Shown: one piece after another, positions 33,748 to 42,674 of the stretch | Layout: each line of letters starts with the position of its first letter | Numbering within the stretch: the first letter of the stretch is position 1 | NCBI GenBank assembly: GCA_963707875.1 | Contig: CAVPRU010000001.1 | Span: forward strand, 682,001-746,000 | Direction of reading: 5' to 3' | Length of the DNA: 64,000 nt | Origin: SZUA-320 sp963707875 | Lineage (GTDB): Bacteria > Gemmatimonadota > Gemmatimonadetes > Gemmatimonadales > GWC2-71-9 | Made by a program: the position numbers and the translations under genes | The notes under the pieces: model-generated | Told to the model about the DNA's origin: nothing | Seen by the model: the letters and a program-made list of their open reading frames with translations, nothing else | Databases searched by the model: none

Positions 33748-35078
33748 TCCGTCAGGGCGTAGCGCTTGATCTTGTTGATCAGGGTCGCGCGGGAAATCTT
33801 CAGTTCCTTGGCGGCCCGGGTCCGGTTGCCTCCATGGTACCGCAACGCGGACTCGATCTGCCGCTTCTCCACGTCCTCCAGGCTCATCGGGTTGTGGCGC
33901 CGGTCGCCGAGACCGGGACGGGCCCTCAGTTCACCTGGGAGGTGTTCAACCTGCACGGCAGGCTGGCCGGCGGCCATGAGGCAGGCCCGCTCCAGCACCT
34001 GGCGGATCTCCCGCAAGTTCCCTGGCCAAGGGTAGCTCACCAGCCGCTCCATCGCTTCGGGGCTGATCGGTGGCGGCGGGTTGGACAGCCCGGGGGTGAT
34101 CGAATCGAGCATCAGGCCCATCAGACCGACGCGGTCCGCCTCGGCGCGCTCCCGCACCGGGGGAATCTGGAGCACCAGGGCGCTCAGGCGGTAGCAGAGG
34201 TCCCCGCTCATCCGGTCCGTCTCCACCAGGGCGGCCAGATCTCGACTGGAGGTCGCCAGGACCCTGGCATCCGCGGTCAGGTCCCGATCCCCACCGACCC
34301 GGCGAAAGGTCCGGGCCTCGAGAATCCGGAGCAGGAGCGGCTGGAACTCGCGGGGCAGGTTGCCCACTTCCCGGATCAGCACGGAACCCCGTCCGGCCAG
34401 TTCGACCCGTCCCCTCCGACGCCGATCGAGTCCGGGTTTCGACCACCGCTCGCCGCCGAAGAGCTCGAGTTCCAGCGCTCCCGGATCGATCCCGATCGTC
34501 GGGACCTCGAGAAAGGGCAGACCTGACCTCGGCCCCAGCTGGTGGATCAGCCGGGCCACGAATCCCTTCCCGACCCCGCTCTCCCCGGTCACCAGCACCG
34601 AGGTCCGATCGGACTGGGCAATGTTGGCGAGCTGTTGGGCCACACCCTTCATCGGGGGATGGGTGCCGAGGCCCTCCAGCCCGAAGGTGGCCCCGGTCAG
34701 GAGACGGCCGGCCGCGCGGGTCCGGGCCACGGCCGCCGCGGCCACGATCTCATGACCCAGTCGCTCCGGATCGAGCGGGCGCTCGATCACCCGATGGGCG
34801 CCCGCCTCGAACCCGGCGAGCATCGCCGCGCGGTCATCGGCCGGAACGACGGCGACAATCTGGGCTCCCCCCGCAGCCAGCCGGCCGAGCAGGGCCCCTC
34901 CCTTACCCGCCAGGGACAAGTCGAGCATGATCACGTCCGGGGTCAGCCGGTCGGCGGCGTCGAGCGCCGCGGAGGGGTCCAGTTCGCGGGCGACCTCCAG
35001 CCCCAGCCCTTCGAGGTGGGTTCCGAGGACACGCAAGGTCTCGACGTCGTGGTCAATCAGCAGGATGGTCTCGGCCAT
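33744..35078 (-). CDS. NtrC-like response regulator with degenerate sigma-54 activator domain
   Basis: 444 residues: a receiver (about 4-120, phosphoacceptor Asp53 in I-M-L-D-L-S), an AAA+ domain and a C-terminal Fis-type helix-turn-helix (N-R-T-R-A-A-K-E-L-K-I-S-R-A-T-L). Walker A is intact (G-E-S-G-V-G-K-G). The GAFTGA loop that contacts sigma-54 is missing (E-L-F-G-G-E-R-W-S-K-P-G-L), and the Walker B Asp is Arg (V-L-I-R-E-V-G). The receiver's conserved Lys also looks changed (E-R-P for K-P). It is probably not a normal sigma-54 activator. It lies in the envelope operon and may regulate it. Confidence 0.85.
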   Translation of the reverse strand: MAETILLIDHDVETLRVLGTHLEGLGLEVARELDPSAALDAADRLTPDVIMLDLSLAGKGGALLGRLAAGGAQIVAVVPADDRAAMLAGFEAGAHRVIERPLDPERLGHEIVAAAAVARTRAAGRLLTGATFGLEGLGTHPPMKGVAQQLANIAQSDRTSVLVTGESGVGKGFVARLIHQLGPRSGLPFLEVPTIGIDPGALELELFGGERWSKPGLDRRRRGRVELAGRGSVLIREVGNLPREFQPLLLRILEARTFRRVGGDRDLTADARVLATSSRDLAALVETDRMSGDLCYRLSALVLQIPPVRERAEADRVGLMGLMLDSITPGLSNPPPPISPEAMERLVSYPWPGNLREIRQVLERACLMAAGQPAVQVEHLPGELRARPGLGDRRHNPMSLEDVEKRQIESALRYHGGNRTRAAKELKISRATLINKIKRYALTE

Positions 35079-35088
35079 GGCCTTACCC

Positions 35089-35985
35089 TTACCGAAGAGG
35101 AGTCATTACAGCGATCGCGCCGGGAACGATTTCGGCGGTGAACGGCGTCAGTCCATCAACATCACCATCAAGTTCCACCAGAGCCGGGGCGTCGGTGGCG
35201 ACCGTCACCACCCGTCCCGCCACATAGCGGATCAGTCGTTCATCCTTGCGCTCCGGGTTTCGCAGCACCTGCCAGACCGCCCGGAGTCCGTCAGCCAGCC
35301 CGTCGGCGCGCACCGCCACCACGTTCAGCAATCCGTCGTCGAGCTCGATGTCCGGACCGAGCGGGACCACCGGCGGAATCGCCAGGCGGCAGTTGGCCAC
35401 CAGCACCATCGAGGCCTCAAGCTCCATCTCCACCCCATCCACGGTGACGAGGTGGCGATGGCTCCGGATCGACGGCAGCACCCGGAGGGCCGTCGCCACA
35501 TACGCCGCCACTCCCCAGGTCCGCTTCATGGCGGTGGTCGTCTCCCCCATGACGGCGGCATCGGCGCCGGTGCCCGCGGCCACCGAGAAGTACGCGTCGC
35601 CGTGGAGCCGGTCGAGGCGGCCAAGATCGATCCGGCGGGGCCGTCCGCGGAGCACCACCTCGGCCGCCGCCACGGCGGCCCGGGGAATCCCGAGATTGCC
35701 GGCCAGGACATTGCCGGTCCCGGCCGGCAGGAGCCCCATGGGGACCTCGGAGCCGACCATCGCGGCGGCCGCCTGGATCAGGGTTCCGTCCCCGCCGTGC
35801 ACCACGATCCGGTCGTACCCTTCCAGCAGCGCCTGTTCCGCGAACCGGCGCGGGTCGGTGGGACCGGTCGTTTCCGCCACCTCGAGCCGCCAGCCGCCGC
35901 GGCGGAGCACCGCCAGGGACGTTTCGAGGGTCCGCGGCCTGGACCGGGCGGCCACCGGGTTGGTGATTACCAGGGCACGGGTCAC
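35089..35985 (-). CDS. Diacylglycerol/lipid kinase family protein (YegS-like)
   Basis: 298 residues with a DAGK catalytic domain: I-T-N-P-V-A near the start, V-V-H-G-G-D-G-T-L (nucleotide-binding GGDGT), G-L-L-P-A-G-T-G-N-V and a C-terminal beta-sandwich with E-L-D-G-D. This family phosphorylates diacylglycerol, sphingosine-like or other lipid hydroxyls. The GTG start at 35985 is 2 bp from the TamB stop. Placement between TamB and lipid-related genes suggests recycling of membrane lipids. Confidence 0.9.
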   Translation of the reverse strand: MTRALVITNPVAARSRPRTLETSLAVLRRGGWRLEVAETTGPTDPRRFAEQALLEGYDRIVVHGGDGTLIQAAAAMVGSEVPMGLLPAGTGNVLAGNLGIPRAAVAAAEVVLRGRPRRIDLGRLDRLHGDAYFSVAAGTGADAAVMGETTTAMKRTWGVAAYVATALRVLPSIRSHRHLVTVDGVEMELEASMVLVANCRLAIPPVVPLGPDIELDDGLLNVVAVRADGLADGLRAVWQVLRNPERKDERLIRYVAGRVVTVATDAPALVELDGDVDGLTPFTAEIVPGAIAVMTPLR

Positions 35986-35987
35986 GG

Positions 35988-38900
35988 TCAGTACTCCTTG
36001 CCCCAGCGAAGGTCGGTGCCGAACTGATGCCGGATGGTCGAGCCGGTCGGCGCGCCGGCGATGCAGACCTGGACCGGTTCAGTGGTCGCCGCGAAGGACA
36101 GTCGCCCGCTGATCCGGTATTCCAGGCCCACCCCGAAGTTCCGGAAATCAAAGGCCCCTCCCCCATTGAGACAGAATCCGGTCCGCAGGGTGACGAACCA
36201 CTGGGTGCCGACCTGCCAGCCGGCCGACAGCCTGGTGAGGGACGATCCCGCGGCCACCCCTCGATAGGAGGTACCGGGGCGAATCTCCACCATGTCCACC
36301 CCGACCCCGCCCTCCGTCTGCACCAGCGCCCGCTCCACTTCGCTGGCCAGCGCACTCGCCAGCGCCTGGGTGCCCACATCCATGAGGACGCTTTGTTGGG
36401 TCGACGCCACCTGGGCGTTGAGCGGGCGGCCCAGCAACAGGAGCGAGACAATATCGCTCTGGGACAGCGGAGGACGGATGTTGCTCTCCAGGTGCAGCTC
36501 CGGTTTGAGCAGGTCGCCGGTGATTCGGGCGATGACCTCGATGTCACGCCCTGAGCCGCTCTCCGAGGAGCGGATCGGATGCCTGGCCTCGATATCGAGC
36601 GTGGCATTGAGATCGGGGGTCCCGAAGTAGCGCACGGTGCCCCGGGTGACGTCGAAGCCCTTGGACAGGGGGCCGACCTTGACGGTGTAGGTGCCTCGCG
36701 GGGCGGTCAGGGTACCCTCCAGCCGATAATTGCGCCGGATCTTGTTGACGGCCACCGACCCCTCCATCTGGATATTGGCCTCGTTGGAACGCAGCCAGAC
36801 GCGGTCTGCCGCCAGGAACGTGAAGTCGCGGATCTCCAGCGAATCCAGGAACCGGCTCTGGAAGGCGGCCCCGAGCTGACGCTTGCGGATGCCGGCGGTG
36901 TCCACCAGGTCGGCAAACAGGGGATCTTCCAGATTGACCACGTTCTTGGTGATCAGGTCACTGAAGTAGAGAACCGTATTCCGGGCGGTCGCCGAACCCG
37001 TCATCACCGGGTGGGTGATCGGCCCGCGGAGGTGGACATCCCCGCCGGCCTCCAGGGTAAGGAACTCGGGAATGTCCAGCAGCTTGAACCCCTGGGCCCG
37101 GAGGTCGAGGCCCAGCACGGGCTGGGTCAGCCGCTCCAGCCGGATGAAGCCAGCCGCCCGCAGATTGCCGGATTCACCCGCCACCACCATGCTGTCCACC
37201 AGGATGGAATCGCCCGAGAACACCACCCGGCCCTCGATCGGTCCGTAGCTGGTCCGGAGCACCGGCACCGTGGCGGATCCGCCGAGGATTTCGGCATGTC
37301 CTCCCAGTCGGGGGTCATCCCAGGTACCGCTTACGGTGGCATCCATCCGCACCGTTCCACTGACTCGGCGCAGATTGGTAGTGAAGGCCTCCAGCGCGGC
37401 CAGGTCCATGCTGTCGGCCTTGAGCCGGATCGCCAAGGCACCCCCCAGCTGACGATCGGTCTTCAGATCGAGCCACGCCAAGTCGATCGGCAAGGCGGCG
37501 CCGACTTCCATGACCGGCCGGCCGGTCCGCCAGAACATCAGGTTCGCATCGAGCTTTCGATCGCGATAGTTCAGCGCCAGTCGGCTCAGTGGAGCCCGGA
37601 AATCCCCGAACACGGGACCGGTGAGCGCCGCGGTCCCTCGGAAGGTGGGCGCCTTGCCGGTCCCCCCGATCCGGAGATCGCTCTGCAACCATCCCCGGAT
37701 GCCGGTGGTGTCGCGCTGAAGCAGGCTCGCGATGCTGCGGAGATCAACCCCGAACATCCGGAGGTCGAGCTCCCCGGGACCACGCCAGGGGATCGAGCCT
37801 TCGGCCTGGATCTGGGCCGAACCGTCCGATGCCGTCAGCATCACGGGCTGGTCCAGGCCCACCGAGTCGCCAAGGGCAAGGCGGACCGGCGACACCAGAG
37901 AAAATCGATCGCGACTCAGGTCGAAGTCGAAGGTCGAGATTCCCAGCACCGACCGCTCGCCGCTCGCCCAGTGGCCGCTGGCGGCCAGCAGGGCCTGGCG
38001 CCCTCGCCCGCTCCCCTGCCAGGTCAGGGAATCCCGGTCCCCCATGGCTTCCAGCCGCAGATCGGTGAACCGCAGACGGCCCGACCGGAGCGAATCGATC
38101 CGGATGGTGGTTCGCACGCCCGCTTCGCCAGCCTCAAGCCACTCCAGCCCGGCCTCGCCCCGGTTGAGCTGGAAGGTCTCCCAACGGATTTCCTCGCCGG
38201 AGACGTTCGCCAGGACGGTCAGCGAATCGAGCGCGCCGGACAGCCTGAGGTTCCCGGTCATCGATCCCTCGAGACGCTGCGTCGGCAGCTCAGGATCCCG
38301 CTCCACTCCGGCGACGGTCGTCAACATCGAGTCAAAGGCGGCCAGGCTGGTCGCCGCGAACCGGATCGCCACCTCCCCGGTGTGACCGGTCGCCCACCCC
38401 AGGGTGCCGACCCCGGTGGCACCACCACCCCGCCACCGCACCGCGGCCGAATCGATCGTGACCAGGCTGTCGGTCACTGCCAGAGTCGCCATCCCCGAGT
38501 CAATCGGGAACTCCCCGAACCAGGACGGACCAAGGCGGAGCGCGAGGGTGCCCTCCGGGGCAACAGCCGAATCGACGGTTCCGTGGGTCACCAGATCGCC
38601 GGTGAGCAGGGTGGGCAGGCCGGAACCATTCCAGCTGGCCAGATCGAAATCCGTGAAGCGGACCCGCAGGTTCTCGGCGATCCACCGGGGCGGCAGGGCG
38701 GCGACGGTTCCCTCGGATTGGATCCGGCCGATCTCTCCCTGCACGTCGGTGGTGACGGCCAGATGATCGATTCGGCCGCGGAGAGAAACCGGGCCCCAGA
38801 TCCGGCCGGTGGCGGTCAGGGTGGGGAAGGTCCGGCGGATGCCCGAAAAATCGAGTGGGGTCAGCGTGAAATCGGCGTCGAAGCTGGTCAGGGTATCCCG

Positions 38901-40433
38901 GGTATCGAGCCCGAACCGCCCGGTGGCAATGCTTTCCCCTCGATCACCGTCGTTATGAATCAGTCGACCGGTGTAGTCCACGTCCCGCCACGGGCCCTCG
39001 AGCGCCCCTACGCCCGCCATCCGGCCATCGAGGATGACCGCGGGAGCGGCCAGCCGGACCGTGGCGAGGTCGAGATCGGACGCGGTCAGCTGGGTATTCC
39101 AGAATCGGAGCCCCTCGGGTCCGCCGAGGGTCACCTCGCCCTGCATGGCGATCCGGTTGAAAGGCTCGCCGGCAATCCGCCGGTCGGCAAAGGTCCAGTC
39201 AAAGTTCACCCGCATGCGATCGAAGTACCCATCGGCGGTGAGCCCCCCCGAGAGCCGGCCCTGGAAGGGGATCGTGTCGAGATAGGGGCGAACGATCTCC
39301 AGATCCAGGTTGTCCAGGGCAAAATCGAGGTTCCGGAACCCCAGCCCGCGAATCCGGTGAGTCAGGGCAACCATCGAGCCCGTCATCCCGGTCCCGCCAC
39401 CCGCCAGCCGGAGGGAGCGGAGGTCGTACTGCGTCTCGATGCCGTTCGGGGAATAGGCGACAACCTCGCCCGAGCCCGTCAGATCGGGAAAGTCGGGCGA
39501 GATGAATCGCAGATCCGCCAGCGCCAGTTCGGGAGCCTGCAGCTCGAAGTTGAAGAGGACCGTGTCCCGGGGCCACGACAGCACCCCCTCACCGTGCATC
39601 ACGGTCCTGACGAGGGCGGCCCGGGCGAGGGTGAACCAGAGCGAGTCGGCCTCGGTGTGGAGTTCGGCCCGGAGATCAGTGAGGGCCAGCAGCGGGTCGC
39701 TGAGCTGGGCCGCGAGGGAGTCGATCTGGGCCCGGATCGGGAGTCGGTCCGGTGTCACCAGGCGGAACACCGCAACCCGGGCGGAAAGGCCCTCGATGGT
39801 GCGGAGCTGGACCAGGCCGTCGACGCCCTGATCTTCAATCCGTCGCCCGGGCACCAGTCGTGCGGCCCGCAGGGCCGAGTCCCGGGCCGCCGCGCCGCGC
39901 AGATGGCCCGGAGGCGACCACGGGGTTCGAACCGTCACGATGCCGTCCGTGATCTGGAGATCGTTGAGGACCACGAGCGGCGGGGTTCCGCCACCCGGCC
40001 CCTCACCCAGCCGCAGTACTTCTTCGAAGTTGAGCCGACCCTCGCGGTGCTTGACGAGGTGAATCCGCGGGCGGTCGATCCTGACCTCATTCAGCACGAT
40101 CCGCCGAGCCAGGAGGTTGGTGAGGTTGAAACGAAACGCGATCCGTTCGAAGCTCGCCAGCGGGAAGCCGGTCGTGTCCCGGACCTCGACGCTGTCCAGG
40201 ACGAGCGAACTGTAGAACGTCCCCTGCATGGCCCCGATCCGGATCTGCCCCCGGACCATCCGCCCTGACTGGTCGGTCACCAGCCTGGCGAGCAGCGCCC
40301 GGCCGGCCGCGGTCCGGGTCATGGCGCCCGACACGCCAAGCCCGGTCGCCACCGCGCCCACGAGCAGGACGAAGCTGAAGTGAGCCGCCCAGCGCAGCAG
40401 GCGCCGCATCCACTGGCCAGGTTGGATTGACAT
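35988..40433 (-). CDS. tamB: TamB-like translocation/assembly module protein (DUF490/AsmA-like)
   Basis: 1481 residues. The N-terminus has one membrane anchor (about 17-38), then a very long stretch of repeated beta-strand hairpins typical of TamB/AsmA-like bridge proteins, and the C-terminal DUF490 domain (D-I-E-V-I-A-R-I-T-G-D-L-L-K-P-E region) that binds TamA. Such proteins span the periplasm and move phospholipids or help outer-membrane insertion. ATG 40433 overlaps the TamA stop by one base (TGATG); a longer reading into TamA is excluded. Strong pairing with the adjacent BamA/TamA gene. Confidence 0.92.
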   Translation of the reverse strand: MSIQPGQWMRRLLRWAAHFSFVLLVGAVATGLGVSGAMTRTAAGRALLARLVTDQSGRMVRGQIRIGAMQGTFYSSLVLDSVEVRDTTGFPLASFERIAFRFNLTNLLARRIVLNEVRIDRPRIHLVKHREGRLNFEEVLRLGEGPGGGTPPLVVLNDLQITDGIVTVRTPWSPPGHLRGAAARDSALRAARLVPGRRIEDQGVDGLVQLRTIEGLSARVAVFRLVTPDRLPIRAQIDSLAAQLSDPLLALTDLRAELHTEADSLWFTLARAALVRTVMHGEGVLSWPRDTVLFNFELQAPELALADLRFISPDFPDLTGSGEVVAYSPNGIETQYDLRSLRLAGGGTGMTGSMVALTHRIRGLGFRNLDFALDNLDLEIVRPYLDTIPFQGRLSGGLTADGYFDRMRVNFDWTFADRRIAGEPFNRIAMQGEVTLGGPEGLRFWNTQLTASDLDLATVRLAAPAVILDGRMAGVGALEGPWRDVDYTGRLIHNDGDRGESIATGRFGLDTRDTLTSFDADFTLTPLDFSGIRRTFPTLTATGRIWGPVSLRGRIDHLAVTTDVQGEIGRIQSEGTVAALPPRWIAENLRVRFTDFDLASWNGSGLPTLLTGDLVTHGTVDSAVAPEGTLALRLGPSWFGEFPIDSGMATLAVTDSLVTIDSAAVRWRGGGATGVGTLGWATGHTGEVAIRFAATSLAAFDSMLTTVAGVERDPELPTQRLEGSMTGNLRLSGALDSLTVLANVSGEEIRWETFQLNRGEAGLEWLEAGEAGVRTTIRIDSLRSGRLRFTDLRLEAMGDRDSLTWQGSGRGRQALLAASGHWASGERSVLGISTFDFDLSRDRFSLVSPVRLALGDSVGLDQPVMLTASDGSAQIQAEGSIPWRGPGELDLRMFGVDLRSIASLLQRDTTGIRGWLQSDLRIGGTGKAPTFRGTAALTGPVFGDFRAPLSRLALNYRDRKLDANLMFWRTGRPVMEVGAALPIDLAWLDLKTDRQLGGALAIRLKADSMDLAALEAFTTNLRRVSGTVRMDATVSGTWDDPRLGGHAEILGGSATVPVLRTSYGPIEGRVVFSGDSILVDSMVVAGESGNLRAAGFIRLERLTQPVLGLDLRAQGFKLLDIPEFLTLEAGGDVHLRGPITHPVMTGSATARNTVLYFSDLITKNVVNLEDPLFADLVDTAGIRKRQLGAAFQSRFLDSLEIRDFTFLAADRVWLRSNEANIQMEGSVAVNKIRRNYRLEGTLTAPRGTYTVKVGPLSKGFDVTRGTVRYFGTPDLNATLDIEARHPIRSSESGSGRDIEVIARITGDLLKPELHLESNIRPPLSQSDIVSLLLLGRPLNAQVASTQQSVLMDVGTQALASALASEVERALVQTEGGVGVDMVEIRPGTSYRGVAAGSSLTRLSAGWQVGTQWFVTLRTGFCLNGGGAFDFRNFGVGLEYRISGRLSFAATTEPVQVCIAGAPTGSTIRHQFGTDLRWGKEY

Positions 40434-42565
40434 CAGAACGCCTGTCCGATGGCAAAGTGGATCGTGACCCCGGACCTGGTCGACTTGAGGTACTTTCGCT
40501 GGAACAGAAACAGACTGCCATCCGACAGGGTCTTGTAGAGATCGCCCGGGGGGAGCCCATAGGAGTTGTAGGCCATGTCGAGTCGGGCCGGTCCGAGGGG
40601 GGTCGTGACCCGAATGCCGACACCCGGAGTGATCCGGACTCTGAATCCCGATGGGACCCCTTGGCGTTCTTCCCACAGGGCGCCCGCGTCCGCAAAGACC
40701 GCCAGGGTCGTGAAGGAACTGAAGATCGGTGATGGGAACCGGGCCTCCAGATTGCCGATCAGGGACCGGTTCCCCCCGATCGGCGACACCACCACCTTGT
40801 CCGTGGGGATCACGGTCGAGTCGGCGTAGGTCGTGTCGAGCACCACATACACGACCGGGCCAAGCTGGTTCCCATCGTACCCGCGGACATCGTAGGGCCC
40901 CCCGGCGTAGAGCCGCCACTCCGGTGGGACATAGCTGAATGGCTCACCGCCTTCGCCGGTGAACGTGGTGGGGGAGAGAAGCACTCCGGCGCGAAGCCGA
41001 CCCGCCACGACCACCTTGCGGCTCAGGCTCCGGTAGATCGCCGCGTCACCGGTGATCTTGGTGAACCGCTGAAGATCCTCCGATCCCGTGATGCTGCCGG
41101 AATAGGACACCTGGGCCCCAAGGGAATAGCCCCGCTTGGGATCGAGGACGTCATCCACCCGGAGATTCGAGATCCCAGCGCTGATCACGCCCTGTCGTTG
41201 CCGGCCCCGAAGGGTCTCGATGTCCCCCCGAGTGCAGGCGTTGAAATAGGCGCAGAAGTTGGCGTCGTTGGCGTCGGTCTGACCGTGGGAGATCCGGTAG
41301 CCGATGGTCACCGGAATGAGGGACCCGATCTCGGTGGTGGCCACCAGGCTCAGGCCGAGGGCCTGGCGGGCATAAACCCGGAATTCCGACACCAGCTCCG
41401 CGAAGGCCCCGACCGTGAGCGACGTCCGGGGACCGAAGAAACCGGGTTGCCGCACGGCCGAGCTCAGGTTGTAGTTCATCCGGTCCGACCCGATGGAGTC
41501 CTGCTGCAGTCGGGAACACAGGAATGAGGACGCCAGTCCGATGTCGGTGGGCTTGCCGACTCCGAGTTTGGACAACCGGGCCGAAGTCTCCAGAATCCGG
41601 CCCCGACCCAGGGCGTTCCGGCCGGTCCAGCCTGCGGAGCCCCTGAAACAGTCGTCGGTTCCGAAACCGAGGGACCCGGAGACCCGTTGCTGGGGACCCG
41701 GGACCACTCGAATCAGCAGGGGGACGGCATCACCGGCGGGACTGAACCGGGCCGAGTCGACGTCCACCGAGGCGAACCGATAGAGGTCCGACAGCGCGAG
41801 GTTCCGCTGGCTCCGGAAGAGGTCGACCTGGCGGAAGGGCCGGCCTGGGGTGGTGGACAGGAAGCTCCTCACCAGCAACGAATCCCCGCTGTCCCGGGCG
41901 CCTTCCACCTGGATCTCACCCACGACCATGAGGGGACCGGCGACCACGCGCAGCTCCACTTCGGCCGATCGATTGGCGGAGTCGACCGTCCGGCTGGCCA
42001 GGAAGACCCGCGCCGCCGGGTGCCCCCGGTCGCGCAGTCGGTTCCCCAGCGAGTCGCTCAGCTGGCCGAGCTTGAACCGGTTGAACGGGTCCCCTACTCT
42101 CATGGGGAGGTTTCTGAGCACCGATTCCTGATCGGACAGCGAGTCGAGTCCCCTGATCTCCATCCGACGGAGGATGACGGGTTCTCCCTCCTGGATCCGG
42201 AAGGAGATGAAGACGTCGCGCTCGGTCCGCTGGACCACGGTGTCGACCTGGACTTCCAGAAAGCCGTAGATCCGGTAGAGCAACCGGACCCGCTCGACGT
42301 CGCGCTCGAGGGCCCGCTGGCTGAAACTCCGCTTGGCGCCGAGGCCGAGTTTTCTGAGCAGCGGGAGGGTGGCAAAGGCGCTGGAGTTCGTGGTTTCGAT
42401 CGCTGCGGCGATCGTGTAGTCGTCGATCGATCGGTTGCCCTGGAACGACAGCCTGCGAACCGTCAGCGGCTCCTGCGCGCTGGCAGGGGCCACCGCCCCG
42501 CCAGCGAGGATGGCCAACAGCCAGAAACAGGCCGGACGGACCGCCGGGACACTGATTGACGACAC
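40433..42565 (-). CDS. tamA: BamA/TamA-family outer-membrane assembly protein
   Basis: 710 residues. A signal peptide (about 1-30, ending A-S-A-Q) is followed by POTRA domains (F-Q-G-N-R-S-I-D-D and similar starts; about three by pattern) and a C-terminal Omp85 barrel (about 300-710). The barrel contains the G-G-P-Y-D-V-R-G-Y loop (the lid-lock V-R-G-Y/F) and ends in a hydrophobic strand with terminal Phe. Paired with the TamB gene it is probably TamA rather than the essential BamA, but BamA cannot be excluded. GTG start has a TAGATT box 6 nt upstream and no Shine-Dalgarno. Confidence 0.9.
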   Translation of the reverse strand: MSSISVPAVRPACFWLLAILAGGAVAPASAQEPLTVRRLSFQGNRSIDDYTIAAAIETTNSSAFATLPLLRKLGLGAKRSFSQRALERDVERVRLLYRIYGFLEVQVDTVVQRTERDVFISFRIQEGEPVILRRMEIRGLDSLSDQESVLRNLPMRVGDPFNRFKLGQLSDSLGNRLRDRGHPAARVFLASRTVDSANRSAEVELRVVAGPLMVVGEIQVEGARDSGDSLLVRSFLSTTPGRPFRQVDLFRSQRNLALSDLYRFASVDVDSARFSPAGDAVPLLIRVVPGPQQRVSGSLGFGTDDCFRGSAGWTGRNALGRGRILETSARLSKLGVGKPTDIGLASSFLCSRLQQDSIGSDRMNYNLSSAVRQPGFFGPRTSLTVGAFAELVSEFRVYARQALGLSLVATTEIGSLIPVTIGYRISHGQTDANDANFCAYFNACTRGDIETLRGRQRQGVISAGISNLRVDDVLDPKRGYSLGAQVSYSGSITGSEDLQRFTKITGDAAIYRSLSRKVVVAGRLRAGVLLSPTTFTGEGGEPFSYVPPEWRLYAGGPYDVRGYDGNQLGPVVYVVLDTTYADSTVIPTDKVVVSPIGGNRSLIGNLEARFPSPIFSSFTTLAVFADAGALWEERQGVPSGFRVRITPGVGIRVTTPLGPARLDMAYNSYGLPPGDLYKTLSDGSLFLFQRKYLKSTRSGVTIHFAIGQAF

Positions 42566-42584
42566 CCTGTAAATCTAGTAGTAT
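42556..42584 (+). promoter_or_regulatory. Promoter for the dacB-like gene
   Basis: TTGACG (42556-42561), a 17-bp spacer, and TAGTAT (42579-42584). The -35 overlaps the first codons of the divergent TamA gene. About 85 nt of leader would precede the start at 42675, so this gene, unlike many neighbours, seems to have a conventional 5' leader. Confidence 0.55.
42572..42577 (-). promoter_or_regulatory. -10-like box TAGATT for the TamA operon
   Basis: On the minus strand TAGATT ends 6 nt (TACAGG) before the GTG of TamA with no ribosome-binding site. It lies within the spacer of the dacB promoter on the other strand, so the two promoters overlap and may compete. Confidence 0.5.
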
Positions 42585-42674
42585 CGCGGCCTTACGCCAT
42601 ATTCCCGGGGCTACCGAAGACCCCGCTGTCCAGAATCCTTCCAGCCGGTGCTTCAGGCACCAAGTGGAGACCCC

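Noticed and set aside
36579..40268. Very long open frame on the plus strand opposite the TamB-like gene
   Set aside because: It is an artefact of high-GC codon use on the minus strand; it has no recognisable domain and is rich in Arg, Gly, Pro and His, unlike the beta-rich TamB frame.
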